64,000 nt of DNA from Arthrobacter sp. 135MFCol5.1 (GTDB taxonomy: Bacteria > Actinomycetota > Actinomycetes > Actinomycetales > Micrococcaceae): assembly GCF_000374865.1 (NCBI RefSeq), contig NZ_KB895453.1, positions 310,001-374,000 on the forward strand, given 5' to 3'. Shown piece by piece: positions 15,611 to 24,554 of this stretch. The position numbers were made by a program, and so were the translations under genes. Below the pieces are notes generated by a model. It was not told the origin of the DNA. It worked only from the letters and a program-made list of their open reading frames with translations, and did not search any database. The first letter of the stretch is position 1; each line of letters starts with the position of its first letter.

Positions 15611-17746
15611 CTAGCCGATGCCGGGGATGAGGGAGATGAGGAGGTCGATGATTTTGATGCCGATAAACGGGGCAATAAGGCCGCCGAGTCCGTACACCAG
15701 CAGGTTCCGGCCCAGGGCCTGGCTGGCCGAGATGGCGCGGTACTTGACCCCGCGCAGCGCGAGCGGCACCAAGGCGATGATGATCAACGCGTTGAAGATC
15801 ACGGCCGACAGGATGGCGGAGGACGGCGTGGCCAGGCCCATGATGTTCAGCAGCCCAAGCCCGGGGAACGTCGCCGTGAACAGCGCCGGGACGATCGCGA
15901 AGTACTTGGCGACGTCGTTGGCCACCGAGAAGGTGGTGAGCGCGCCGCGGGTGATCAGCAGTTGCTTGCCGATTCCCACGATGTTGATCAGCTTGGTGGG
16001 GTCCGAATCGAGGTCCACCATATTCGCGGCTTCCTTGGCTGCCGGCGTGCCGGAGTTCATGGCCACGCCCACGTCCGCCGCCGCCAGCGCAGGGGCATCG
16101 TTGGTGCCATCCCCGGTCATCGCCACCAGGCGGCCCGCGGCCTGTTCCTTCTTGATCACCGCCAGCTTGTCCTCCGGGGTGGCCTCGGCCAGGTAGTCGT
16201 CCACCCCGGCCTCGGCGGCGATCGCCTTGGCGGTGACCGGATTGTCGCCGGTGACCATCACGGTCCGGATCCCCATTTTGCGCAGCTCCGCGAACCTGGC
16301 CTGCATGCCCGGTTTCACCACGTCCGCCAAGTGGATGGTCCCCAGGACCCGTGCGCCGGCGGCATCGGCCGTGGCAACCAGCAGGGGAGTGCCACCCTGC
16401 GACGAAATATCCTGCACCTGGCGTTCCACCTCCCCGGGCATGCGGGCGCCCAGATCGGCGGCGAAGCTGCCAACGGTGGAGGCCGCGCCCTTCCTGATCA
16501 TCCGGCCGCCAAGGTCCAGCCCGCTCATGCGCGTCGTGGCCGAAAAAGGGACCACCGCCAACGGCTCTGCGCCCGATTCCAGGGCGGCCAGGTCCGGGCC
16601 CAGCACGCCGTGTTCGGCCGCGAGGTCCACAATGGACCGGCCTTCCGGGGTTTCGTCCGCCAGGCTGGAGAGCCGCGCGGCTTCAATCAGTTCGGCCCGG
16701 TCCACGCCCGCTGCCGGGTGGAAGTGGACGGCACGGCGGTTGCCGAACGTGATGGTTCCTGTCTTGTCCAGCAGCAAGGACGTGATGTCACCTGCCGTCT
16801 CCACGGCACGCCCGGACGTGGCCAGGACGTTGTGCTGGACCAGCCGGTCCATGCCCGCGATGCCGATGGCCGGGACCAGCGCGCCGATGGTGGTGGGGAT
16901 CAGGCACACCAGCAGTGCCACCAGGACAATGGGCGACGGCGCTGCGCCGGCGAGGGCGGCAAACGGGGCCAGCGTGATGGTGACGACCAGGAAGACGATG
17001 GTCAGCGACACCAGCAGCACGTGCAGCGCGATCTCATTGGGTGTCTTCTGCCGGACAGCGCCCTCGACGAGCTGGATCATCCTGTCGATGAAGGTCTGGC
17101 CCGGTTCGGCCGTGATCCTGACCACGATCCGGTCGGAGAGCACGCGGGTTCCGCCGGTGACCGAGGAACGGTCCCCGCCTGATTCCCTGATCACCGGCGC
17201 GGATTCACCGGTGATGGTGGATTCGTCCACGCTGGCCAGGCCTTCGATGATCTCGCCGTCGGAGGGGATCACATCACCGGCCTCGCACACCACCACGTCG
17301 TTCAGGCGCAGTTCCGTGCCCGGTACTTCCTTGGTGGTTCCGTCCGGCAGCCTCAGCCGGGCCTGGACTCCCTTGCGGCCGGCGCGGAGGCTGTCAGCCT
17401 GCGCCTTGCCGCGGCCCTCGGCGATGGCTTCGGAGAGGGTTCCGAACAGGACCGTGAGCCAGAGCCACGCGGTGACGGTGATGCCGAAGACGGACGGCCG
17501 GAACACGGAGATACCCGTGCAGAGCGCGGCCCCCACCAGGACGGTGAACATGACCGGCGAGTGGAACATCTGCCCCGGGGCCAGCTTGCGGACCGCGAGC
17601 GGCAGGGCCGCTGCAACCACGGCCGGCGTGAGTTTGGCGGGTGCCTTGGTGTGGTGCTTGTGCGCGCCGGGGGTGCCGAGCGGATTTCCGTCGGCAAAGG
17701 TTTGGGTTTCCGCCCCGGGGGCGGTGTCCATGGTGGACCGGGTCAT
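15611..17746 (-). CDS. kdpB: KdpB, P-type ATPase subunit of the potassium pump
   Basis: 711 aa. P-type signatures: TGES actuator loop (179-182), phosphorylation site DKTGT with Asp327, nucleotide-binding Lys in the region VIRKGAAS-like [10 protein letters not shown], hinge [20 protein letters not shown]. It hydrolyses ATP to drive potassium uptake through KdpA. An unusual ~40-residue polar, His-containing N-terminal extension precedes the first helix. ATG 17746 overlaps the kdpA stop by four bases. An in-frame extension back to 19234 runs antisense-frame through kdpA and is not real. Confidence 0.96.
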   Translation of the reverse strand: MTRSTMDTAPGAETQTFADGNPLGTPGAHKHHTKAPAKLTPAVVAAALPLAVRKLAPGQMFHSPVMFTVLVGAALCTGISVFRPSVFGITVTAWLWLTVLFGTLSEAIAEGRGKAQADSLRAGRKGVQARLRLPDGTTKEVPGTELRLNDVVVCEAGDVIPSDGEIIEGLASVDESTITGESAPVIRESGGDRSSVTGGTRVLSDRIVVRITAEPGQTFIDRMIQLVEGAVRQKTPNEIALHVLLVSLTIVFLVVTITLAPFAALAGAAPSPIVLVALLVCLIPTTIGALVPAIGIAGMDRLVQHNVLATSGRAVETAGDITSLLLDKTGTITFGNRRAVHFHPAAGVDRAELIEAARLSSLADETPEGRSIVDLAAEHGVLGPDLAALESGAEPLAVVPFSATTRMSGLDLGGRMIRKGAASTVGSFAADLGARMPGEVERQVQDISSQGGTPLLVATADAAGARVLGTIHLADVVKPGMQARFAELRKMGIRTVMVTGDNPVTAKAIAAEAGVDDYLAEATPEDKLAVIKKEQAAGRLVAMTGDGTNDAPALAAADVGVAMNSGTPAAKEAANMVDLDSDPTKLINIVGIGKQLLITRGALTTFSVANDVAKYFAIVPALFTATFPGLGLLNIMGLATPSSAILSAVIFNALIIIALVPLALRGVKYRAISASQALGRNLLVYGLGGLIAPFIGIKIIDLLISLIPGIG

Positions 17747-19410
17747 TTCAGGAGTCCTTCTGCGAGGGGTCCCAGGGCGAGTGCGGGGAAGTAGCTCAGG
17801 GCGGTCAGGATGACCGTCACGCCCAGCAGCAGTGTGCCGAACAGCGGGCCGTGGGTGGGGACGGTGCCGGTGGATGCGGGAATCCGGGCCTGCCGGGCCA
17901 GGGAACCTGCCAGGGCAAGAACCAGGACGATGGGCAGGAACCGGCCCAGCAGCATGGCCGCGCCAAGCATCGTCGAAAGATAGGGGCCGGAAGTGGTGAT
18001 GCCGCCGAATGCTGAACCGTTGTTGTTGGCACCGGAGGTGAAGGCGTAGAGGACCTCGCTGAACTGGTGCGGTCCCGTGGCCGGAGCATTGGCCATGGCA
18101 TCCGGGAGCAGGACGGTGATCCCGGCCAGGGTGAGCACCAGCAGCGGTGTCACCAGGATGTACAGGGCCGCGAGCTTCATCTGGGTGGGGCCGATCTTCT
18201 TGCCCAGGTATTCGGGGGTGCGGCCCACCATGAGGCCGCCGATGAACACGGAAATGATGGACAGGATGAGCAACCCGTAGAGCCCTGACCCTGTGCCGCC
18301 CGGCGCCACTTCGCCGAGCATCATGTTGACCATTGCCACGCCACCGGCCAAGGGCGGCAAGGAATCGTGGGCTACATTCACCGCGCCCGTGGAGGTGAGG
18401 GTGGTGGAGGCGGCGAAGATCGCGCTCGACGCCGGGCCGAAGCGGCTCTCGAACCCTTCGCCGATTCCGCCGGCGGCGGCCGTCGCGGTCCCCTGCGCGG
18501 TGGCTACTGCCCAGCCGGTCAGCGCGGTGGATGCCAGCCACAGCGTGGCCATGACGCCGGCTATCGTGTGCCCCTGCTTCTGGTCGCCCACCATCCTGCC
18601 GAAGGCATACGGCAGCGCCGAGGGAATCAGCAGGATCAGGAACACCTGGAAGAGGCTGACCAGCGCGTTCGGGTTTTCGAACGGGTGGGCCGAGTTGGCG
18701 TTGAAGTAGCCGCCGCCGTTGGTACCGAGGACTTTGATGGCTTCCTGGGATGCCACCGGGCCGCCCGGGACAACCTGTGAGACTCCGGTGGCGCTGTTGG
18801 TGACGTCCGTGGGTGCGAAGTTCTGCACCACACCGCCGAGAACCATCACCAGGGCGGCGAGGGTAGCCAGTGGCAGCAGGATCCGGAATGACGTCCTGGC
18901 CAGGTCCACCCAGAAGTTCCCCAGCCTGTCCGTCCTGGTTCGGGCTATGCCGCGGATGAGGGCGACGGCCACCACGATGCCCACTGCTGCCGAGAGGAAG
19001 TTCTGGACGGCGAGCAAGAGCATCTGGACTGCAATGCCGATTGTGGATTCGGGTGCATAGGTTTGCCAGTTGGTGTTGGTGACGAAGGAGATGGCGGTAT
19101 TCATGGCCACCCACGGGTCCACTCCGGGCAGCGCCGGGCTGCCGGGAAACAGGCCTTGTGCCCGTTGGAGGGCGAACACCGCCAGTATGGAGACGGCGGA
19201 GAACACCAGGACGCTGCGGAGGTATGTTGGCCACGCCTGTTCGCTGCCGGCGTCCACGCCGGCGAGCCGGTAGAACAGCCGTTCCGGGCGGCTCGAAGCG
19301 GTGCCGTCGAAGACGCGCGCGAGGTAGAGGCCCAGTGGTTTGTGGACTGCGGCAAGGGCCAGCACCAGGGCCGCCACCTGGATGAGGAAGGAAGGAGCGT
19401 TAAAGGCCAC
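17743..19410 (-). CDS. kdpA: KdpA, potassium-binding channel-like subunit
   Basis: 555 aa, starting GTG 19410. Ten-helix membrane protein related to the Trk/Ktr superfamily with four selectivity-filter-like loops: SFVTNTNWQ, a [19 protein letters not shown] segment, and [19 protein letters not shown] and [16 protein letters not shown] loops. It carries the ion path of KdpFABC. It begins eight bases after the kdpF stop and ends in a four-base overlap with kdpB. Confidence 0.96.
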   Translation of the reverse strand: MAFNAPSFLIQVAALVLALAAVHKPLGLYLARVFDGTASSRPERLFYRLAGVDAGSEQAWPTYLRSVLVFSAVSILAVFALQRAQGLFPGSPALPGVDPWVAMNTAISFVTNTNWQTYAPESTIGIAVQMLLLAVQNFLSAAVGIVVAVALIRGIARTRTDRLGNFWVDLARTSFRILLPLATLAALVMVLGGVVQNFAPTDVTNSATGVSQVVPGGPVASQEAIKVLGTNGGGYFNANSAHPFENPNALVSLFQVFLILLIPSALPYAFGRMVGDQKQGHTIAGVMATLWLASTALTGWAVATAQGTATAAAGGIGEGFESRFGPASSAIFAASTTLTSTGAVNVAHDSLPPLAGGVAMVNMMLGEVAPGGTGSGLYGLLILSIISVFIGGLMVGRTPEYLGKKIGPTQMKLAALYILVTPLLVLTLAGITVLLPDAMANAPATGPHQFSEVLYAFTSGANNNGSAFGGITTSGPYLSTMLGAAMLLGRFLPIVLVLALAGSLARQARIPASTGTVPTHGPLFGTLLLGVTVILTALSYFPALALGPLAEGLLK

Positions 19411-19417
19411 CGGCCGT

Positions 19418-19516
19418 TCACCACTTCCCGGGCTTGATCAGGGCGGCGAGCAGGTAGCCGAACAGGCCAAGCCCTGCCAGCAGCAGGATCAGCCACATGA
19501 GTGCGTCCCCGTTCAC
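19418..19516 (-). CDS. kdpF: KdpF, small stabilising subunit
   Basis: 32 aa: one membrane helix, MWLILLLAGLGLFGYLLAA, ending LIKPGKW, which matches KdpF (LxAxLxPxxF-type tail replaced by KPGKW in actinobacteria). It stabilises the KdpABC complex. GTG 19516 has GGAGG seven bases upstream and overlaps the stop of a 37-aa ORF by four bases (GTGA), so its translation is coupled to that ORF. Confidence 0.85.
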   Translation of the reverse strand: MNGDALMWLILLLAGLGLFGYLLAALIKPGKW

Positions 19517-19626
19517 TGCCAGTCCTCCGCCTTCTCCTGGCGGGCCGCGGCGGTCAGCAGGTGACCGATCCACATGACGAATCCCATGCAGGCGGCGAAG
19601 ATTCCAATTACAGCCACGTCGGCCAT
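19513..19626 (-). CDS. 37-aa membrane ORF heading the kdp operon
   Basis: ATG 19626 has AAAGGAA five bases upstream. The product MADVAVIGIFAACMGFVMWI continues GHLLTAAARQ and a charged tail EKAEDW, so one N-terminal membrane helix with a cytosolic amphipathic tail. Its stop overlaps the kdpF start by four bases, making it the first gene of the operon. It is not KdpF, which follows. It could be an additional small Kdp subunit or a regulator of the complex; no function is known to me. Confidence 0.7.
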   Translation of the reverse strand: MADVAVIGIFAACMGFVMWIGHLLTAAARQEKAEDWQ

Positions 19627-19703
19627 CAGGTTCCTTTCACTGTTGCCCCGGAAGCGGGGCCTGGTTCCAGTGAATAGCCCGCTGTGGCGATGTAAGGCGG
19701 GCC

Positions 19704-19740
19704 TAACGGATCCTTAACGGCAGGGCCGTGAATCTTAACG
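19704..19740. promoter_or_regulatory. Phased TAACG repeats, candidate KdpE-binding sites
   Basis: TAACG occurs at 19704-19708, 19715-19719 and 19736-19740, spaced 11 and 21 bp, one and two helical turns. OmpR/PhoB-class regulators typically bind direct repeats with 11-bp spacing. The set lies about 80-115 bases upstream of the first kdp ORF, where an activator should bind. Confidence 0.5.
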
Positions 19741-19792
19741 CGGATTTAATGCGCGCGGACGCCCCGGAAGGAAGGCGGGGTGGCGCAGGGGC

Positions 19793-19954
19793 TCAGGGCC
19801 AGTCGGCGCGGGTGAACCGGACCTGGCTGTGCAGCGTGAGGAGGAGGTCGGATGACCATTCGGGGACGGTAGTATCTGCGTCTACCTCAGGCACGGACGC
19901 CTGCTTCGCATCCTGGTTTGCGGTGCCTCGAGGATCTTCAACTGAGCTTTTCAC
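19793..19954 (-). CDS. Hypothetical small protein (53 aa)
   Basis: GTG 19954 follows GAGGGGG at ideal spacing. The peptide begins VKSSVEDPRGTANQDAKQAS, is acidic and polar in its first half, and ends with a likely beta strand, SSDLLLTLHSQVRFTRADW. No known motif. Support is the strong ribosome site and the position between divergent kdp and the DUF5671 gene; a chance ORF is possible. Confidence 0.45.
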   Translation of the reverse strand: MKSSVEDPRGTANQDAKQASVPEVDADTTVPEWSSDLLLTLHSQVRFTRADWP

Positions 19955-20061
19955 GCGTCCCCCTCGACAAGCCTGTATGCACACCCTAGGAGCCCTCCAA
20001 TGGCATGGGAAGAGGGTTAGTCCACAGCCGGGATAAACTGCGCAAATCTTGAGGATCTCCG

Positions 20062-21822
20062 CTACTGGGAACCCGGAACGGCGGCCCTGCGCCGAGGTTC
20101 CCCACTCATCGGCGCCCGCGAATCGGCGCCCGCCAGCGGGATGATTTCCATCCTGCCGGCGGGGCCGGCAAGCACCAGGACGTGCCGTGCCGCCACGCTG
20201 CCCAGCATTTCCGCCGCCTCCGCCGTGAGCTCCTCCAGGGAGGGCGGAAGGGCGGACGACGGCGTGGGGCCGGGACCGCCGTCGTCCGCCCGCAGCCAGG
20301 TGGTCACCTTGGCTCCGCCAATGGCGGCAGCGATGCCGCGGGCCAGGGCCTCGGGGTCTACGGTGCCCGGCGGATAGCCGCAAACCAGGGTGATGTGCTC
20401 GATCACCCGCTTGCCCGCCGGGGCCGCGGCGGCGAGCAGTGTCCGGTCATGCCGCCACAATGCAAAGTGGTATCCCGCCACGAGCCCGGCCGCCACCAGG
20501 AGGCCCAAGGGGGCGCGGATCCGGTCCAGGACGCTCCCGGCCGTGATGTCACTGAGCAGGAACTCGAAGAGCCGGTAGCCGATCACCAGCAGCGTGACCA
20601 GGGCAACGACGGCACTGACTCCGAAGAACGCCACCAGGTAGACGCGCCGCCCGGGCGGGATCTGGTCCGCCGTCCGGGGCTGGTGCCGCGGTTTCCACGC
20701 CAGCCACCAGACCGGGCCGCCCACTGCCAGCGAGCTGATGCCGCCAAGGAGCAGGGTGCGGGTGGCGCCGCCCGCCAGCGGCGAGACGGCGGCAGCCAGC
20801 AGTGCGTTGACCACCACGCCTACCCCGGAGGCTGCTGCCGCCAGGGCAACGGCGGATGTCACCAGGAGGCTGGCACGCCGGGTCGGGGTGGAACGCCGGA
20901 CGGAGGCCGTGCGGTGGTAGCGCCAGATCACGGCTCCGATGACGGCAGCCGCGATGGCCGGGGCCAGCGGCTCCAGGAGGACGGTCAGGGGATCGGTCCG
21001 GTCAAAGGCCAGCCGCAGCACGACGAACACGGCCACGCCCAGGCCACCCAGGGCGGTGATGCCGGCAACGAAGATGCCGACGGCGATGATGGCAACGTCC
21101 ACCAGGCCGGTCCGGAAACGCCGGCCGCCCTCGTGGAACCAGTGCCACCACCACACCAGTGCTCCGCCGGCCGCCCACAGCAGTGAACGCAGGACATCGA
21201 ACCACCAGGGTTCAAAGGACGCTGCTGCCGTGAAACCGCGGATGGCAATGTCCAGCAGCGCGCTCAACGCCGCAATCGCCGCGCCGGCGCCCAGCACCAA
21301 GCCAAAAACGGAGCCGACGACGGCCCGCACGTCCTCGAGGTGGGACGAGGGCTTGCGGGGGTGCTTCCACATCCACCGGTGCCACACCCAGATGGCCGCC
21401 CAGACCAGTCCGTTGGCCAGCGGGGACGGCCACTGGCTGTCCCTCGCACCGATGAAGGAGGAGGCGAGGTCCAGCAGGGAGGTGGTGGCGATGATGAGCG
21501 AGACGGCGTACATCCCGGTCAGGTAGAAGCCCCAGCCCGCGGCGGTGCGCTCGGCTTCGTCGTCGAGGCGCCGCCACACGAGCCACCACAGCAGCAGGGC
21601 CAGCGGCCCGCCGATCAGGGTGAAGGCGAGGGAGAGGGCAAGCCCGGCCACATCACCGGAAACCAGAGTGGTTGCCGTCCGGAAGAGCCGCTCGAGGAGT
21701 CCGCCCAGGCCCGAGGCGGCAATGACCACCACGGCAAAAAGCAGGCCGTACATGATCAGCCGGCGGAGGGTTGCCAAGCCTCCGGCCGGGACGGGGGCAA
21801 CGATTCCTGCCGGGGTGCTCAC
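20062..21822 (-). CDS. Multi-pass membrane protein with DUF5671 repeats
   Basis: 586 aa with about 12 predicted membrane helices arranged as repeated units: each has a hydrophobic pair followed by conserved Trp-rich turns such as GGPLALLLWWLVWRRL, AGGALVWWWHWFHEGG and GGPVWWLAWKPRH, the look of DUF5671. Function unknown. The C-terminal ~110 residues are cytosolic, with a low-complexity stretch coded by a perfect palindrome at 20250-20291. GTG 21822 overlaps the upstream gene stop by four bases, so the longer ATG 21882 start is rejected. Confidence 0.75.
   Translation of the reverse strand: MSTPAGIVAPVPAGGLATLRRLIMYGLLFAVVVIAASGLGGLLERLFRTATTLVSGDVAGLALSLAFTLIGGPLALLLWWLVWRRLDDEAERTAAGWGFYLTGMYAVSLIIATTSLLDLASSFIGARDSQWPSPLANGLVWAAIWVWHRWMWKHPRKPSSHLEDVRAVVGSVFGLVLGAGAAIAALSALLDIAIRGFTAAASFEPWWFDVLRSLLWAAGGALVWWWHWFHEGGRRFRTGLVDVAIIAVGIFVAGITALGGLGVAVFVVLRLAFDRTDPLTVLLEPLAPAIAAAVIGAVIWRYHRTASVRRSTPTRRASLLVTSAVALAAAASGVGVVVNALLAAAVSPLAGGATRTLLLGGISSLAVGGPVWWLAWKPRHQPRTADQIPPGRRVYLVAFFGVSAVVALVTLLVIGYRLFEFLLSDITAGSVLDRIRAPLGLLVAAGLVAGYHFALWRHDRTLLAAAAPAGKRVIEHITLVCGYPPGTVDPEALARGIAAAIGGAKVTTWLRADDGGPGPTPSSALPPSLEELTAEAAEMLGSVAARHVLVLAGPAGRMEIIPLAGADSRAPMSGEPRRRAAVPGSQ
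20250..20291. repeat. 15-bp palindrome inside the DUF5671 coding sequence
   Basis: Arms 20250-20264 (GGGCGGACGACGGCG) and 20277-20291 pair perfectly around a 12-base loop. The core is the same as in the intergenic hairpins of this window. It encodes a low-complexity DDGGPGPTPSS patch in the C-terminal tail, so the element seems to have been tolerated within a gene. Confidence 0.65.
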
Positions 21823-22283
21823 GGCTTCGCCGGAACTGCCGTGCAGGCCATCAGGGGATACGGCGCCTGGTCGATCATCCATTGTCCATTCACCTTCAGG
21901 AGCGAGAAGGCGTCCTCCATTTCATACTCGGACGGACCGAACGGGCCGCCCCGGGGGGACTGGACGATCGAAACCCGTACGGTGGCCGAATCGGTCCGCT
22001 CCGTCGTCGAAATCAACACGATGCGGGCCGGACGGGGTTCGCCGGAATAGGAGCCGTAGCACCTGCTCCGGGCACCCGGCGTGAGGAAGGTTTCCGCGGT
22101 GGGTATGTCGCCGTCGATCACGGCCCTGCTGTACCGCTGGACCACTCCGGCGGGGCTGGCCTGGTCAAGTGGGGCCGGCTCACCGCGGGTGAACACCACT
22201 GCCAGCGCAACCACCACCAGCACGGCCACCACACCCACCAGCGCGAGGAGGATCCGGTCCGGTCTTCGTGCTGCGTCGTCCAT
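21819..22283 (-). CDS. Membrane-anchored protein with extracytoplasmic NTF2-like domain
   Basis: 154 aa from ATG 22283. One N-terminal membrane helix (ILLALVGVVAVLVVVALAVV) followed by an outside domain with SPAGVVQRYSRAVIDGDIPT, a helix-hairpin start typical of NTF2/SnoaL-like folds, and strands ending LLKVNGQWMIDQAPYPL. Two Cys in the domain could pair. It precedes and overlaps the DUF5671 gene, so the two likely act together in the envelope. An in-frame GTG at 22316 is an alternative start. Confidence 0.65.
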   Translation of the reverse strand: MDDAARRPDRILLALVGVVAVLVVVALAVVFTRGEPAPLDQASPAGVVQRYSRAVIDGDIPTAETFLTPGARSRCYGSYSGEPRPARIVLISTTERTDSATVRVSIVQSPRGGPFGPSEYEMEDAFSLLKVNGQWMIDQAPYPLMACTAVPAKP

Positions 22284-22381
22284 GGCACGAGTATGGATCC
22301 GTGCAGCCGCTTTCACCTGTGCCTTTAGGCCCGTTCCCTTGAGGGTTCAGGGCCAATATTCAACATAATTAAGAAAGAGCG

Positions 22382-22426
22382 TTGACTGGGCAGAAATCTT
22401 CACTATAGTTGTGTGAGTTAGCTCAC
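22382..22426 (+). promoter_or_regulatory. Promoter and palindromic operator of the XRE-cupin gene
   Basis: TTGACT (22382-22387) and TATAGT (22404-22409) are separated by 16 bp, close to the housekeeping consensus. Directly downstream, at the expected transcription start, lies TGTGAGTTAGCTCAC (22412-22426), a GTGAG-N4-CTCAC dyad. It fits the CRP/GlxR consensus TGTGA-N6-TCACA and is letter-for-letter the core of the E. coli lac CAP site. Placed over the start site it would repress. Confidence 0.65.
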
Positions 22427-22443
22427 CGAGTGAAAGACAATCG

Positions 22444-23049
22444 ATGACCACCGAGAGTAGCACCACCGCACCTCCAGCCACCAGCGAACTGCTGGCCACG
22501 GTTGGAAACAAGGTGCGGGCCATGCGCAAGGAGAAGGGCATGACCCTCGCCAAGCTCTCGGACATCACCGGACTCAGCCAGGCGATCGTCAGCCAGATCG
22601 AACGCGGCATGGCCAACCCGTCCTTCACGACCCTTGCCCAGCTGGCCCATGGACTCGACATTCCCGTGGGAAGGTTCTTCATTGGCCAGGAACAATCAAA
22701 ATCCCCCGTCGTGCGCAGGTCGGCACGGCGCAACCTGAAAAACGTCACCCGCGAATCCGTGGGCGAAGCAGTCCATGAACTGCTCACCCCGGACCGCGAC
22801 GGCACCATCGAAGCGCAATGGATCAGTACGCCCCCAGGGCACGACACCAGCGCGACACCTTTTACCCACAGCGGGGAAGAGTTCTGCTACATCATTTCGG
22901 GCCGCAAGGACGTCTACTTGGACGGCGTCTGCTACAGCCTGGAAGAGGGCGACTCCATCACCTACCCGGCAGAGACCCCGCACTGGTACAAGAACAGCTA
23001 CGAAGAGGTATGCGTAGCCATCTGGGTGAACGCACCACACAAGTGGTAG
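22444..23049 (+). CDS. XRE-family regulator with C-terminal cupin
   Basis: 201 aa. HTH at residues ~20-75: VGNKVRAMRKEKGMTLAKLS, ITGLSQAIVSQIERGMANPS recognition helix. C-terminal cupin (about 110-200) with TPFTHSGEEFCYIISGRKDVY and EGDSITYPAETPHWYKN carries the His/Glu set of small-molecule-binding cupins. Such regulators (PuuR-like) sense a catabolic intermediate and control the adjacent transporter/catabolic genes, here the eight-gene operon that starts 162 bases downstream on the same strand. It has its own promoter and a dyad over the start site. Confidence 0.88.
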   Translation: MTTESSTTAPPATSELLATVGNKVRAMRKEKGMTLAKLSDITGLSQAIVSQIERGMANPSFTTLAQLAHGLDIPVGRFFIGQEQSKSPVVRRSARRNLKNVTRESVGEAVHELLTPDRDGTIEAQWISTPPGHDTSATPFTHSGEEFCYIISGRKDVYLDGVCYSLEEGDSITYPAETPHWYKNSYEEVCVAIWVNAPHKW

Positions 23050-23211
23050 GCATACCGGTCCCCGCCGGCGCCGACGTCCACCCTTAACTGCCCGGACCCC
23101 CACGTGGCCCCGGACAATCCTTGCCACCTTCGCAGCATGCGCCTCCTCCAACAGGCGCCGCTGCGTCATACCCTCCTGCGCCGTTCCCGGCGCCAGCGTA
23201 AGGACACTTCC

Positions 23212-24543
23212 ATGCTCGACATCCAAGCTACGGACAACGCAGTCCCGTCACCCCGTTCCACCATCTCATCCCCCCGCAACCGCGAAAAGTTCACGCCCGA
23301 AGTCCGCAAGGGACTCCTGGGCCTTGGCCTGGGCAACGCCCTGGAATGGTACGACTGGATGGTCTTCGGCCTCCTGTCCGCCTTCATCGGCCCCAACTTC
23401 TTTCCCAATGACGAGCCGCTCTCGGCCACCCTGAACGCACTGGCCGTGTTCGCCGTCGGATTCGCCTTCCGGCCGCTGGGCGGCATCCTGCTCGGCACGC
23501 TGGCAGACCGCATCGGCCGCCGCCGCGTGATGCTGCTGTCCATCATGCTGATGGCCGGCACCACCCTGGTCATCGCCATCACGCCCAGCTACGCCACCAT
23601 CGGCGCCTGGTCCGGCATCATCCTGGTTGCCTGCCGCATCCTGCAGGGCATCTCCACAGGCATCGAGGCGCCGCTCTCCACCTCCCACGCGGTGGAACTC
23701 GCCCCGGAAGGCCGCGAAGGCTACGTGGCCGGCATCATGTCCTTCTACGTCAACATCGGCATCCTGCTCGCGTCCCTGGTCAGCTTCGTCTGCAGCCTGG
23801 TGATCGGCGGCGCGGCCATGGGGGTGTGGGGCTGGCGTGTCCCGTTCATCATCGGCGCCGTGTTCGGCTTCGTGGTGCTCTACCTCCGCCGTTCCCTGCC
23901 TGAAACCCTCAAGGAAGAAGAGCGCGCCGCCAACACCGCCAAGACCGTATGGTCCGGAGTCGGCAAGCACTGGCTCTCCGTCCTGGCCATCGTGTTCGTG
24001 GTCGGCGCTGCCCAGGCCTACAACTACGCCTGGAACGTGGGCCTGCCCAGCGCAGCACGCAGCGGTTTCAAGGAAGATCCCACCGCGGTCTTCGCCCTCA
24101 CCACCATCCTGGGCGCCATCCTGGTGGTGGGCAGCTGGATCATCGGCAAGCTCGCCGACGGCCGGTCCATGTCCCGGTGGTTCCTGGTGACGCGGGTCCT
24201 GGCCATTCCCTCCGTCTTCCTGATGCTCCTGTACGTCCAGCCCGGCATCGGCGGTTTCGCGGCCGTGCTGCTCGGCGGCTCGATCGTGCTGGTCCTCAAC
24301 ATGACCCTCTACAACGTGGTCAGCTCGTCCCTGATGCCCAAGAACATCCGCGGCACCGGCGTGGCCCTGGGCTATGGCATCGGTGTGGCCGTCTTCGGCG
24401 GCACCGCCTCCTACCTCCTGGTGTGGTTGCAGTCCCTGAACCTCACCTGGGTGTTCCCGGTCTACGTGGCCGCCCTCTCCGTCCTCAGCATCGTTTTCTA
24501 CCTCGCCGCCCGCCGCTCCAACGGCATCTTCGTCGGAAAGTAA
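23212..24543 (+). CDS. MHS-family MFS transporter (metabolite:H+ symporter)
   Basis: 443 aa, twelve membrane helices. MHS signatures: LGLGNALEWYDWMVFGLLSA at helix 1, FAFRPLGGILLGTLADRIGR in loop 2-3 (MFS motif A, GxLaDrxGRR), and SLPETLKEEE after helix 6. Family members import organic acids, betaines or aromatic acids by proton symport. First gene of the operon; the next gene begins 11 bases after its stop. Start ATG 23212 with AAGGAC seven bases upstream. Confidence 0.87.
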   Translation: MLDIQATDNAVPSPRSTISSPRNREKFTPEVRKGLLGLGLGNALEWYDWMVFGLLSAFIGPNFFPNDEPLSATLNALAVFAVGFAFRPLGGILLGTLADRIGRRRVMLLSIMLMAGTTLVIAITPSYATIGAWSGIILVACRILQGISTGIEAPLSTSHAVELAPEGREGYVAGIMSFYVNIGILLASLVSFVCSLVIGGAAMGVWGWRVPFIIGAVFGFVVLYLRRSLPETLKEEERAANTAKTVWSGVGKHWLSVLAIVFVVGAAQAYNYAWNVGLPSAARSGFKEDPTAVFALTTILGAILVVGSWIIGKLADGRSMSRWFLVTRVLAIPSVFLMLLYVQPGIGGFAAVLLGGSIVLVLNMTLYNVVSSSLMPKNIRGTGVALGYGIGVAVFGGTASYLLVWLQSLNLTWVFPVYVAALSVLSIVFYLAARRSNGIFVGK

Positions 24544-24554
24544 GGATTTCCCCC

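Noticed and set aside
15611..19234. 1207-codon frame on the minus strand
   Set aside because: Only the part from 17746 is KdpB; the upstream half is an out-of-frame shadow of kdpA.
22412..22426. lac CAP-like site as evidence of vector contamination
   Set aside because: Only 15 bases match; the surrounding sequence is unrelated to lac and the dyad fits a CRP/GlxR-type consensus.
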